Part shown: in pieces, positions 26,768-35,152 of the stretch
Layout: the number at the start of each line of letters is the position of its first letter
Numbering within the stretch: position 1 is the first letter of the stretch
DNA from: Leadbetterella lacunae
Lineage (GTDB): Bacteria > Bacteroidota > Bacteroidia > Cytophagales > Spirosomataceae
DNA: 64,000 nucleotides
Direction: 5' to 3'
Assembly (NCBI RefSeq): GCF_042649125.1
Contig: NZ_JBHRYQ010000001.1
Span: 3,286,001 to 3,350,000 of the forward strand
Program-made: the position numbers and the translations under genes
Notes under the pieces: generated by a model
The model's database searches: none
Seen by the model: only the letters and a program-made list of their open reading frames with translations
What the model was told of the DNA's origin: nothing

Positions 26768-26821
26768 AAACCAACGTTGACAAGCAAAGCTGCCATGTCA
26801 CTGATAAAAATACAAAAAGCT

Positions 26822-29287
26822 ATGTTCAAAAATTATTTCAAAATCGTTTTTCGGAATTTCGCCAGACAGCCATTTTATTCTTTTATAAATGTAGTAGGGC
26901 TATCGATTGGCTTAGCGGCCTGCTGGTTTTTGGCTATGTATTTTTTCCATGAAAAGACGTACGACGCTTTTCTACCAAATGCAAATCGGATTGCTGCTGT
27001 GGCACTCGATCTAAAAATGGGCGACATGGAAGGCAAAACTACCAACACACCTCCGCCATTGGGAGCTCGCCTAGCCGAATACCCAGAAATAGAAACAACA
27101 GCACGTACATTTAATTTGGGTGAAACGCTCGTAAAGCGTGAAGTAAAAAACAGCGAGCCCTTGATCTTTAATGAGTCTGGTGCCGTAGCCGTAGATTCTA
27201 CTTTTTTAGACCTCTTCGGTTTCGAATTTGTGCAAGGCAACACAAATGCACTAAATAGCCATTTGGGCTTGGTGCTTACCGAAACTACTGCCAAAAAGTA
27301 TTTTGGAAATGAACCTGCTATCGGAAAAACCCTCTCATTTAACGACCGAAACTTTACGGTTTCCGGTGTTTTAAAAGACCTGCCGAGCAACTCCACCCTG
27401 CGGTTTGATTTCCTATTGCCCACCAAAAGTTTTAGGGTCATCGAAAACTTCGATTGGAGCTGGATTTGGCTTCAAATGGATACTTGGGTAAAATTTAAAA
27501 AGCCCATTACTGAAACTAATTTGGCCAAACTGGAGGCAAAACTACCCGAAATGGTTCAAAAATACGCTCCTTCGGCTTTCGAGAAAATAGGCATGAGCTG
27601 GGAAGACAAAATGAAACAAGGAGACAAATACAACGTAAAGTTTTTGCCCTTAACCAAACTTCACCTCGAATACGCCGATATAGACTCAAGGCTAAGCACG
27701 CTCGGTGACGGCAAACAAGTCAAAATGTTTGGTATCATAGGTATCATTATTTTACTTTTGGCATGTGTCAATTTCATTAACCTTTCTACGGCTCGCTCTA
27801 TAAAAAGAGCGAAAGAAGTTGGCGTCAGAAAAGCCTTGGGCTCTTCAAAAGGCAGTTTGATCGGACAGTTTTTGGTCGAATCTTCTGTTTTCAGTATTTC
27901 GGCCTTGTTCTTAGCTACCATAATAACCGCTTTGTTTATCCGCTCTTTCAATGAACTCACGGGCATAACTTTCACAATATCATCACTGTATCAGACAAAT
28001 GTGCTTCTGGTAGTTTTGATTTTACCGCTACTTACGGGTTTGGTGGCGGGGCTTTACCCAGCCTATTATTTATCAAAATTTGATACGATAGACACCATGA
28101 AAAAATCAACCGGAACAGGTTCTAGAGGTTTCAGTTCGGTTAGGAGCGGCTTAGTGGTTTTTCAATTTACAGTTTCTATAGTCTTGATGCTCGGCTCGAT
28201 TATCGTGTATAGGCAGTTGAGTTTTGCTCAAAATTCAAAGACTGGAATACAGAAAGAAAATGTTTTGGTGATTAACAATACCCGAAATTTTAAAAGTATA
28301 TCGGAGAGAGAAGTTTTTAGACAAAAACTATTACAAATACCTGAAGTAAAAAACGTTACACACTCCACTTTTTTACCTTCATTGGGTGCTTTTAATGATT
28401 TCTACGAACCCGAACAAGGCAGCCAAGCCAACGCGGTTGTCCAAAATATTGCCATCAGCTCATATTTGACAGACGAAAACTTTGTGCCCACACTAAAAAT
28501 AGAACTAACAGACGGTCGAAATTTTAGAGCCAATAGTCAGAGTGACTCGGCATCGGTAATACTAAACGAAACCGCCGTAAAGGCCATCGGCTGGAAAAAC
28601 CCAATAGGTCAATGGATGCGATATCCGGGAAATGTAAACCAGCGATTTCAGGTAGTTGGGGTAGTCAAAGACTTCCATTTGTATTCGGTAAGGGCAGCAA
28701 TAGAGCCACTCGCTATATTCCATGAATCTTCAAAAACCTACCAAACGTGGGGTTCATACATGGCCGTACGTCTTTTGCCAAATACCGAAAAAGCGGGTAT
28801 TGAAAAAATCTCAAATATTTGGAAATCAAGCATTCCCAATGTGCCTTTTGAGTATGATTTTTTAGATAAATCTTTTGCCCGCATGTATCAATCAGAAAAT
28901 CAGATGGCTTCTATTCTCTTAGTGTTTACGGCATTGGCACTGTTTATTGGCTGTTTGGGTTTGTTTGCCTTGGCAACATTTACAGCAGAGCATCGCACCA
29001 AAGAAATAGGAATCCGGAAAGTGCTGGGAGCAAGCGTGATGGGAATAACGGCCTTATTGTCAAAAGATTTCCTAAAGTTAGTGGCGATTGCTCTCGTAAT
29101 CGGCAGCCCCGTGGCGTGGTATTTTATGAATCAGTGGCTGGGCGACTTCGCCTACCGGATAGATATAGAATGGTGGATTTTTGCTTTGGCGGGTGTAACC
29201 GCTATTTTGATAGCCATAGCTACGGTTAGCTTCCAAGCTATCAGAGCTGCATTGATGAACCCAGTTAAGAGTTTGCGGTCTGAGTAG
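26822..29287 (+). CDS. FtsX/MacB-type ABC permease, copy 7 of 7
   Basis: An 821-residue paralogue, last of the array. The start at 26822 (MFKNYFKIVFRNFARQPF) aligns with the siblings; an in-frame ATG at 26777 adds 15 unrelated residues. FtsX domains begin near 303 (LACVNFINLSTARSIKRAKE) and 698 (IGCLGLFALATFTAEHRTKE). Coupling motifs are EVGVRKALGSS and EIGIRKVLGAS; it ends NPVKSLRSE. Its N-terminal FARQPF region resembles copy 1 (LKKQPFF) more than copies 2-6. A strong hairpin about 100 bp downstream closes the operon. Confidence 0.93.
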   Translation: MFKNYFKIVFRNFARQPFYSFINVVGLSIGLAACWFLAMYFFHEKTYDAFLPNANRIAAVALDLKMGDMEGKTTNTPPPLGARLAEYPEIETTARTFNLGETLVKREVKNSEPLIFNESGAVAVDSTFLDLFGFEFVQGNTNALNSHLGLVLTETTAKKYFGNEPAIGKTLSFNDRNFTVSGVLKDLPSNSTLRFDFLLPTKSFRVIENFDWSWIWLQMDTWVKFKKPITETNLAKLEAKLPEMVQKYAPSAFEKIGMSWEDKMKQGDKYNVKFLPLTKLHLEYADIDSRLSTLGDGKQVKMFGIIGIIILLLACVNFINLSTARSIKRAKEVGVRKALGSSKGSLIGQFLVESSVFSISALFLATIITALFIRSFNELTGITFTISSLYQTNVLLVVLILPLLTGLVAGLYPAYYLSKFDTIDTMKKSTGTGSRGFSSVRSGLVVFQFTVSIVLMLGSIIVYRQLSFAQNSKTGIQKENVLVINNTRNFKSISEREVFRQKLLQIPEVKNVTHSTFLPSLGAFNDFYEPEQGSQANAVVQNIAISSYLTDENFVPTLKIELTDGRNFRANSQSDSASVILNETAVKAIGWKNPIGQWMRYPGNVNQRFQVVGVVKDFHLYSVRAAIEPLAIFHESSKTYQTWGSYMAVRLLPNTEKAGIEKISNIWKSSIPNVPFEYDFLDKSFARMYQSENQMASILLVFTALALFIGCLGLFALATFTAEHRTKEIGIRKVLGASVMGITALLSKDFLKLVAIALVIGSPVAWYFMNQWLGDFAYRIDIEWWIFALAGVTAILIAIATVSFQAIRAALMNPVKSLRSE

Positions 29288-29382
29288 AAAATGAAAAAAG
29301 CCCTTTTAGTGGCTAACTAGTTTTGAATAATCAGTTTAAATAGCGATTAAAAAAGTAGCGTAAAACGAAATTTTTGAAACAT

Positions 29383-29419
29383 AATTTTGGTAGAATTTAA
29401 ACTAAATCCTACCAAAATT
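29383..29419. terminator. Terminator between the permease operon and the convergent esterase gene
   Basis: Inverted repeat AATTTTGGTAG (29383-29393) with CTACCAAAATT (29409-29419); the inner ATTTA/TAAAT pairs extend the stem to about 16 bp with one mismatch around an AAC loop. It is AT-rich, lies between convergent stops, and has a T-rich flank on the right, so it could act on both strands. Confidence 0.7.
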
Positions 29420-29442
29420 TATTCTTTATTGTTACTTCTTTA

Positions 29443-30369
29443 CTAAAACTTATTCACCTCTAACCAATGAATAAAAGCATCAAACCAGCGGTTACTAGTT
29501 CTGTCAGGATTACCAAGACCAAAACCGTGGCCTCCATTTTGGTATAAGTGAAACTCAACTGGAATGCCCGCCTTGTACCAAGAATCTATTACGCCAAATT
29601 GCCCTTTGAAAAGGAAATCGTCTGTGGCAATAACGTTAAACATAGGCGGAGCATTTTTAGGAACTTCTACCGGGCCCATTCCTCCGTATATTGGCCCAAT
29701 AAAAGCCAACTTCATAGTTTTCGAATTCAAAGTAACGTGCATAGTTAGCCCAGCACCAGCCGAAAAACCAATCATACCAATTCTTTTGGTATCAACTCCC
29801 CACTCTTTTGCCCTATTGATAATCATGGCATAGGCTGCTTCGGCATCTTGGAGCTGATTGTCTAAACTTGGTCGTGGCAACGGTGTGGCTGTTTTATTTT
29901 GTAAATCGGTCGATACGGGTGCCGTTGGACGAGGGCGATTCATCCAAGCAGAAAAATCATCTAATTTCTCTGGCGTTGGGTTTAGCCTGTATTTGAGCAC
30001 AAATGCTGTTATGCCTTGCTTTGCCAAAGCTTCGGCCACCTCCCAGCCCTCATTTTTTAAAGACAACCAACTAAAACCACCGCCAGGTGCAACTATTACC
30101 GCCATACCGTTGGCTTTACCTGCCTCAGGAAAAAAAGGGGTTAAAGTCGCCGCCGTAATATTCCGAGCCATTGGGTCGCCCCACTGACGAAACCACGTTT
30201 CGGATGAAGGCTGATTTTCGACTCCTCCAGTTCTTAAAGGAATTGCATTAGGTTCAGCTGGAGTTTCCAAAGGGTAAATAGTGCCGTCTTGAGCAATCAA
30301 AACTCTCGATACACACATAAGGCAAACCACAGAGGCTACCCTGATCAGTTTTTTAGAATTTAGAATCAT
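29443..30369 (-). CDS. Secreted alpha/beta hydrolase (acetyl-xylan-esterase-like)
   Basis: A 308-residue exported esterase/lipase-like hydrolase. The hydrophobic N-terminus (VASVVCLMCVSRVLIAQ) looks like a signal peptide cleaved near residue 27. The fold motifs are visible: oxyanion-hole region VIVAPGGGFSWLS, nucleophile elbow GFSAGAG, an acidic residue in IATDDFLF, and the catalytic histidine in GGHGFGLG. Similar proteins occur as acetyl-xylan or related carbohydrate esterases in Bacteroidota, but the substrate is not shown by the sequence. It is monocistronic and converges on the permease operon. Confidence 0.82.
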   Translation of the reverse strand: MILNSKKLIRVASVVCLMCVSRVLIAQDGTIYPLETPAEPNAIPLRTGGVENQPSSETWFRQWGDPMARNITAATLTPFFPEAGKANGMAVIVAPGGGFSWLSLKNEGWEVAEALAKQGITAFVLKYRLNPTPEKLDDFSAWMNRPRPTAPVSTDLQNKTATPLPRPSLDNQLQDAEAAYAMIINRAKEWGVDTKRIGMIGFSAGAGLTMHVTLNSKTMKLAFIGPIYGGMGPVEVPKNAPPMFNVIATDDFLFKGQFGVIDSWYKAGIPVEFHLYQNGGHGFGLGNPDRTSNRWFDAFIHWLEVNKF

Positions 30370-30386
30370 TTTTTAATTTTTAAAGG

Positions 30387-30414
30387 TTGAAAAATCAAAT
30401 ATAGTGTAATTTTG
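30387..30414 (+). promoter_or_regulatory. Candidate Bacteroidota housekeeping promoter for the Gfo/Idh/MocA gene
   Basis: TTG at 30387-30389, a 17-base spacer, then TAATTTTG at 30407-30414, matching TTG-N17-23-TAnnTTTG. The start would be near 30421, about 96 bases before the oxidoreductase ATG. A second -7-like TAGTTTTG lies at 30466-30473 without a clear -33 box. Confidence 0.35.
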
Positions 30415-30516
30415 ACACAATGTAAATATTTGTGTATTTTTATAATTTTTCGTTCATAACTGGGTTAGTTTTGTATTCACAGTCAGGCAATTAAAAACAA
30501 TTCAATTTTTCTCAGA

Positions 30517-31614
30517 ATGAAAAACGCCCTTAACCGTAGAACCTTCATAAAAGGAATTACAGCTGCATCTACTTTAATACCTTTAGCGGCAACGGCCGCA
30601 GAAAAGAAACCCTATTTAGGAAGAAAAATAAAGGTAGCTCTAGTAGGCCTTGGCCGATACGCCGAGTACATGGCAGCCCAAATGAAAGATTGTGAATATT
30701 GTGAAGTTGCGGCTTTGGTTAGTGGCACACCATCAAAACTGGAGTCTTGGGGAAAAACCTACAATGTGCCGCTCAAAAACAGATATAACTACCAGAATTT
30801 TGATTCGATAAAAGACAATCCCGACGTTGACTTGGTATATATAATTTTGCCCAATGCCATGCATAAAGAATATGCCATTCGTGCCGCAAAAGCCAAAAAA
30901 CATGTGTTGGTAGAAAAGCCAATGGCGGTATCAGCAGCAGATTGCTTAGAGATGATAAAAGTTTGTACAGCAAATAAGGTGCAGTTGGCCATGGGTTACC
31001 GTTTACATTTTGAGCCATTTAACATGGAAATGATGCGTTTAGGACAGAAAGAAGTTTTCGGAAAAGTAAGAATAGTAGAAGCTTCTTTGGGATATTTTGC
31101 TGGCGAAAAAGGCGAATGGCGATTAAATAAAAAACTAGCCGGTGGCGGCCCACTTATGAACCTTGGCGTGTATTGTGTGCAAGCAGGCCGATACATCACA
31201 GGCGAAGAGCCTATGGCCGTAACCGCCCAATATGGCCCCATATTACGAAAAGAACTGTTTACAGAAGTAGAAGAAACCATCACTTGGCAACTGGAGTTTC
31301 CGAGTGGAGCTATTTGCACCTCCACTACGACTCTTTCTGCAGGTATTGATCGGATTTATGCAAGTGCCGAAAACGGCTCTTTTGAACTTAGCCCCGCTAT
31401 TAGCTACGGGCCATTTAAAGGCCGAACACGTGAGGCTGAATTTGACTTTCCAACCATAAATCAACAAGCCACCCAAATGGATGCCATCAGCCAAATTTTA
31501 TTAGAAAACAGAACCATGCCCGAGCACATTTCTGGCCTTGAGGGCTGGAAAGACTTGAAGGTTTTAGAGGCCATTTACAAAGCCGCGGATACGGGTACAA
31601 AAGTGAAAATTTAA
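30517..31614 (+). CDS. Gfo/Idh/MocA-family oxidoreductase with Tat-like signal (glucose-fructose oxidoreductase-like)
   Basis: A 365-residue NAD(P)-dependent oxidoreductase. The N-terminus has NRRTFIKG followed by a hydrophobic stretch and AATAA, a twin-arginine export signal, which fits the periplasmic glucose-fructose oxidoreductase type that keeps its cofactor bound. The Rossmann motif ALVGLGRYAEYM follows, then the family hallmark VEKPMAVS near residue 130. The C-terminal domain with GGGPLMNLGVYCVQAGRYITG is typical of this subgroup. The sugar substrate is unknown. It stands between an esterase on the opposite strand and a channel gene. Confidence 0.88.
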   Translation: MKNALNRRTFIKGITAASTLIPLAATAAEKKPYLGRKIKVALVGLGRYAEYMAAQMKDCEYCEVAALVSGTPSKLESWGKTYNVPLKNRYNYQNFDSIKDNPDVDLVYIILPNAMHKEYAIRAAKAKKHVLVEKPMAVSAADCLEMIKVCTANKVQLAMGYRLHFEPFNMEMMRLGQKEVFGKVRIVEASLGYFAGEKGEWRLNKKLAGGGPLMNLGVYCVQAGRYITGEEPMAVTAQYGPILRKELFTEVEETITWQLEFPSGAICTSTTTLSAGIDRIYASAENGSFELSPAISYGPFKGRTREAEFDFPTINQQATQMDAISQILLENRTMPEHISGLEGWKDLKVLEAIYKAADTGTKVKI

Positions 31615-31653
31615 CCTCCAGAAAGTGTACTGTATTTAATGGATTATTTAAAC

Positions 31654-31676
31654 TTTGCTAAACGAAACTTAGCAAA
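31654..31676 (+). terminator. Hairpin after the Gfo/Idh/MocA gene
   Basis: An 8-bp perfect stem TTTGCTAA/TTAGCAAA around loop ACGAAAC, about 40 bases after the stop codon. There is no immediate T-run, so it is only a possible terminator or 3'-end stabiliser. Confidence 0.35.
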
Positions 31677-31841
31677 ACACCCGCTTTTTATCCATTTAGT
31701 TTAGGTTTTCTGCCTTTTTTTACGTAAATTACTAAAACTCACCATATGTGGTCTGCTCTTTTGGCTCAATCTGCCAATCCAAATTCCTTACGCTTTACGT
31801 AGACCTCGGGTTTTATATATTTATTAATTTAAACTATTTTT

Positions 31842-33023
31842 ATGAACTACCTAAACCAACTAACCACTAATCTCTCTGCTACTTTTGGAAGCCTAATTCC
31901 TGGAGTTTTTGGTGCCATTCTTTTTTTAATTATCGGCTTTATCGTGGCCAGTTTAATTAGAAAACTTATCATGAAAATCATGACCAAATTTAATGTGGAT
32001 GAAAAAATAGGCTTCACATCTAAAAGCAATTTTAGACTTGACAAATTTCTTTCTATTTTGGTATATTATGTAGTGGTGGTATATACGCTTTTGATTGCCC
32101 TTAATATGCTGGGTGTAACCGGAGTTTTAGAGCCTCTTCAAGGAATGTTAAGCGAGTTTGTAGGGTATTTACCAAATGTAATAGGTGCTGGGGTAATCAT
32201 TTTTGCAGGCTATATATTAAGTAAACTCGGTTCTGAAACCATCGGTTTTGTGTCACAGCAAATCGAGTCTTTCGGAAAAGGCATAGGCCTTTCTTCTGGC
32301 GTGAGTCTTTCTAAAATCGTTAAGCAAATCGTCTTTATTTCTATATTTATTCCGATATTAATAGTAGCCCTAGATACCTTAAACATGACGGCGGTGTCGG
32401 GTCCTGCTACCGAAATGTTAGAGTCGCTTCTATTGGCAGTTCCTAAAATCATAGCAGCGGCTATTTTGTTAGCTGTATTTTATATTGTAGGTAAATATGT
32501 GGTTTCTATTTTAACCGAATTACTGAGCAACATAGGCGTTGACAAATTCTCCGAAAATATTGGCCTTAAGTCGGTTATAGGCACAAGTAAGCTTTCTGCC
32601 TTGCTAGGAAACATCGCTTTGTTTTTTATACTTTTCACCGGAATAATAGCAGCCGCAGGAAAACTTGAACTTGCAGAAGTTCAGGGTATATTGACTAACA
32701 TATTTAATGTGGCTGGAAAAATATTCTTTGGCTTGGTTATACTTATGGTAGGTGTATTTGTATCTAACATAGCAGCTAAAGCACTGGCCAAAACCCAAGC
32801 AAGTGGCGTGCTAGTACCCATCATGCGATTCGCAGTAATCGGCATATTTTTGGCGTTCTCATTACACACTATGGGAATTGCAGAAAGTATCGTAAACCTT
32901 GCCTTTGGACTCACCCTTGGTGCAGTAGCAGTGGCTTTTGCCTTGTCGTTTGGACTAGGAGGAAGAGAAGCTGCTGGAAAGCAAATGCAAGAGTTTTTTG
33001 ATAGTTTAAAAAAGAAAAAATAA
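31842..33023 (+). CDS. Mechanosensitive-channel-related membrane protein with TM-helix repeats
   Basis: A 393-residue inner membrane protein with about five transmembrane segments. It contains repeats of the conserved TM_helix motif found in small-conductance mechanosensitive channel relatives: FGAILFLIIGFIVASLIRKL, LPNVIGAGVIIFAGYILSKL, VPKIIAAAILLAVFYIVGKY, and a fourth further on. The last part, LAFGLTLGAVAVAFALSFGLGGREAAGKQM, is like the pore helix of that family. The cytoplasmic beta domain of full MscS proteins is missing, so channel gating is uncertain. It stands alone. Confidence 0.78.
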   Translation: MNYLNQLTTNLSATFGSLIPGVFGAILFLIIGFIVASLIRKLIMKIMTKFNVDEKIGFTSKSNFRLDKFLSILVYYVVVVYTLLIALNMLGVTGVLEPLQGMLSEFVGYLPNVIGAGVIIFAGYILSKLGSETIGFVSQQIESFGKGIGLSSGVSLSKIVKQIVFISIFIPILIVALDTLNMTAVSGPATEMLESLLLAVPKIIAAAILLAVFYIVGKYVVSILTELLSNIGVDKFSENIGLKSVIGTSKLSALLGNIALFFILFTGIIAAAGKLELAEVQGILTNIFNVAGKIFFGLVILMVGVFVSNIAAKALAKTQASGVLVPIMRFAVIGIFLAFSLHTMGIAESIVNLAFGLTLGAVAVAFALSFGLGGREAAGKQMQEFFDSLKKKK

Positions 33024-33043
33024 CTTGATAAGTTAGTTTCTAG

Positions 33044-33081
33044 AAAGGCTGAATGCGGACTTTGCTTTTGGCCTTTTTTTT
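33044..33081 (+). terminator. Weak terminator after the channel gene
   Basis: AAAGGC at 33044-33049 can pair with GCCTTT at 33071-33076, followed by a continuous T-run. The 21-base loop and 6-bp stem make it a weak candidate. Confidence 0.4.
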
Positions 33082-33165
33082 AACCAAAAATTAAACCTGA
33101 TTTATGCTCCAGAAAATCTAACACAACCTTAAATTGCTTCAATTCAGCACATAATACGGTTTAAA

Positions 33166-33366
33166 TCAATCCGTATCTTCTAATTCAAAGAGGTAGTTTA
33201 TGTCAACTTTTAGTTCTTTAGCGAGTTTGAACGCAAGCATAACGGAAGGCGTAAACTTATTATTTTCTATAGCATAAATGGTTTGTCGACTCACCCCTAT
33301 CCTTTCAGCTAAGTCAGTCTGTGAAATTTCAAGACGAGCACGCTCAACACGTATGAGATTTTTCAT
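33166..33366 (-). CDS. Small helix-turn-helix (Xre/YozG-type) transcriptional regulator
   Basis: A 66-residue DNA-binding protein made of just one Cro/cI-type HTH domain: LEISQTDLAERIGVSRQTIYAIENNKFTPS (about 12-41) holds the two recognition helices. The acidic tail (FELEDTD) is common in this family. Its ATG overlaps the stop of the preceding membrane protein gene by four bases, so the two are translated together. A palindrome between the -33 and -7 boxes of the operon promoter (33804-33821) is its likely operator, making it an autorepressor. Confidence 0.92.
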   Translation of the reverse strand: MKNLIRVERARLEISQTDLAERIGVSRQTIYAIENNKFTPSVMLAFKLAKELKVDINYLFELEDTD

Positions 33367-33779
33367 GATTCTGGAGTAATACTTCCTTTAAATAATTTAT
33401 TTATAAAAAAATAAGAAAGTACCTGAATATCAAAAAGGTAGTCAACCTCAATTTTTAATTCTGGCTTAAAATATACTTGAAAACTAAAAAAGAGTATGGT
33501 ACCTAAAAATACCAAAAACAAACTCTCTAATCTTAGTTTAAACATAAATTCATCAAACACTTTGTCTTTAGCAAAAACATAAATTAAAATCCCCAAATAC
33601 TGTAAAACATGAAATTCTTTTGAAAGAAGTATGGGAGGAATAGCGTCGGACTGAGAGCCATAAGGAAGGTGTTCATGGGCTACAAAAAAGCCATTCAAAA
33701 AAGAGCCTAACACGGAAATAACAAAAAGAGATAAGCCAATAAATTTAAAGTAATGGGGTAAAAATCTCAAATTAAGCAA
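33363..33779 (-). CDS. Small integral membrane protein paired with HTH regulator
   Basis: A 138-residue protein with four predicted membrane helices: about 12-31 (FKFIGLSLFVISVLGSFLNG), 57-70, 84-103 (SLFLVFLGTILFFSFQVYF) and 116-130. No enzyme motif is visible. Membrane protein/HTH pairs of this layout are frequent in Bacteroidota and Firmicutes, but the role of the membrane partner is not established. It is the first gene of a two-gene operon, with the regulator second, and may pass a membrane signal to it or simply be its target. Confidence 0.75.
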   Translation of the reverse strand: MLNLRFLPHYFKFIGLSLFVISVLGSFLNGFFVAHEHLPYGSQSDAIPPILLSKEFHVLQYLGILIYVFAKDKVFDEFMFKLRLESLFLVFLGTILFFSFQVYFKPELKIEVDYLFDIQVLSYFFINKLFKGSITPES

Positions 33780-33799
33780 GTAATGTAAAGTTTAATAAA

Positions 33800-33831
33800 C
33801 AAATGTAAATTATAGTTTACAATTTGACAAA
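33800..33831 (-). promoter_or_regulatory. Promoter with embedded operator for the membrane protein-HTH operon
   Basis: Read on the minus strand: TTTG at 33831-33828, 20 bases, then TACATTTG at 33807-33800, a full match to the Bacteroidota pattern TTTG-N19-21-TAnnTTTG. A palindrome TGTAAA-N6-TTTACA (33804-33821) covers the -7 box edge and the spacer, so a bound repressor would block polymerase. The predicted start lies near 33793, about 14 bases before the ATG. Confidence 0.65.
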
Positions 33832-33970
33832 AATAAATTCATCTCAGTTCTAAATAAAAATTAGATTTTAAACCTTTCATAAACTGTTTACCCTCTCCTA
33901 TTTCGTTATATTCAGAATAATAATTAAATTGCAGAAGAGGTCAACATAGACTTCAAAAAACTTCAGCAAA

Positions 33971-34078
33971 ATGGCAAAATCACAAAACGCCCAAAAGGTC
34001 GAAAAAAAGGAAGCTACAAAAACGCCCAAAGAAAAGAAAGAAGAGAAAAAAGCGAAAAAAGCTAGAAAAGACTACTAA
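33971..34078 (+). CDS. 35-residue lysine-rich protein
   Basis: A short open frame of 36 codons: ATG GCA AAA TCA through GAC TAC TAA. The product MAKSQNAQKVEKKEATKTPK and following residues is very basic (about 14 of 35 are K or R), with alternating K/E, and has no hydrophobic segment. An own terminator begins one base after the stop. I recall near-identical MAKSQN-type mini-proteins in other Cytophagales, which supports a real gene, but this is memory, not a search. Its basic, disordered nature suggests binding to nucleic acid or the ribosome; no function is known to me. Confidence 0.65.
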   Translation: MAKSQNAQKVEKKEATKTPKEKKEEKKAKKARKDY

Positions 34079-34102
34079 AAACACCCTTGAGGTGTTTTTT
34101 TT
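34079..34102 (+). terminator. Rho-independent terminator after the 35-residue gene
   Basis: AAACACC (34079-34085), loop CTTGA, GGTGTTT (34091-34097), then T to 34102. A compact classic terminator that starts directly after the stop codon and ends 10 bases before mnmH. Confidence 0.85.
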
Positions 34103-34111
34103 ATACAAATT

Positions 34112-35140
34112 ATGATACAAAGAATAGACGTCTCAACATTTTTAGAACACCAAGATTCGGGCCTCATACTTGATGTCAGAAGCCCCGGTGAATACGAACA
34201 CGCACATATACCAGGAGCGGTGAGCTTGCCCCTGTTTTCAGATGCCGAAAGAAAAGTAGTGGGCACGGCTTATAAACAAGAAAGTAGAGAAACGGCGATA
34301 AAAATAGGCCTAGACTACTTTGGCCCTAAAATGCGAGCCGTAGTAGAGCAAGTAGAGACTTTGACCGCAAACAAGTCTAAAAAAGTGCTGGTTCACTGTT
34401 GGCGAGGCGGCATGCGAAGCGGAGCAATAGCCTGGCTACTAGACCTATACGGCTTTGAGGTTTACCTTTTAGACGGCGGCTACAAAGCGTTCAGAAACTG
34501 GGTTTTGGCTAAGTTTGAAATCCCCTATTCGTTTAAACTAATCGGTGGTTACACCGGTAGTGGCAAAACTCCCCTTTTGGAGGCTTTACAAAACGAAAAC
34601 TATCAAATCGTAGACTTAGAGGCTCTCGCAAGCCACAAAGGATCTGCTTTGGGAGGAATAAATTTGCCTCCGCAACCCTCACAAGAGATGTTTGAAAACC
34701 AACTTGCCGTAAAGTTTTCGGAACTAGATGCCGAAAAAATCATTTACCTCGAAGACGAAAGTCAGCGAATTGGCAATCGGAATATTCCGGCTGGAATATG
34801 GAAACAAATGCAGCCAAGCCAAGTTTACTTTTTGGATATTCCGTTTGAAAAACGACTGGATTATCTCTTAAAAGAATACGGCTCTTTGCCCCAAGACAAA
34901 TTGGTTACGGCTATTCTCAGAATACAAAAAAGACTGGGCGGCCTTGAAACCAAAAACGCGATACAATATACCATAGACGGTGACTTGAGGTCGTGCTATG
35001 GCATTTTATTGAAATATTACGACAAATGGTATCACAAAGGGTTATTTACCCGACCAAATGCCGAAAACCTGATCACGAAAGTTTCGCTGACAGAAGTTGA
35101 AGTACAAAAAACACTAGACGTTTTAAAAAAACATTTATAA
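34112..35140 (+). CDS. mnmH: tRNA 2-selenouridine synthase MnmH (SelU/YbbB)
   Basis: MnmH replaces sulphur by selenium in 2-thiouridine at the wobble position of tRNAs for Lys, Glu and Gln, using selenophosphate. The 342-residue protein has an N-terminal rhodanese domain with the catalytic cysteine C96 in VHCWRGGMRSG, and a P-loop domain (GGYTGSGKTPLL, about 145-156) that binds a prenyl-diphosphate or nucleotide during the reaction. It also has the family motif LASHKGSALGG. It is 12 bp before selD, which makes the selenium donor, so the two form an operon devoted to tRNA modification. Confidence 0.95.
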   Translation: MIQRIDVSTFLEHQDSGLILDVRSPGEYEHAHIPGAVSLPLFSDAERKVVGTAYKQESRETAIKIGLDYFGPKMRAVVEQVETLTANKSKKVLVHCWRGGMRSGAIAWLLDLYGFEVYLLDGGYKAFRNWVLAKFEIPYSFKLIGGYTGSGKTPLLEALQNENYQIVDLEALASHKGSALGGINLPPQPSQEMFENQLAVKFSELDAEKIIYLEDESQRIGNRNIPAGIWKQMQPSQVYFLDIPFEKRLDYLLKEYGSLPQDKLVTAILRIQKRLGGLETKNAIQYTIDGDLRSCYGILLKYYDKWYHKGLFTRPNAENLITKVSLTEVEVQKTLDVLKKHL

Positions 35141-35152
35141 AAAATTGATTGC

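Noticed and set aside
26875..27441. 188-codon open frame on the minus strand inside permease copy 7
   Set aside because: It is antisense to a clear FtsX-family gene, has no recognisable domain, and its length follows from the codon use of the true gene.
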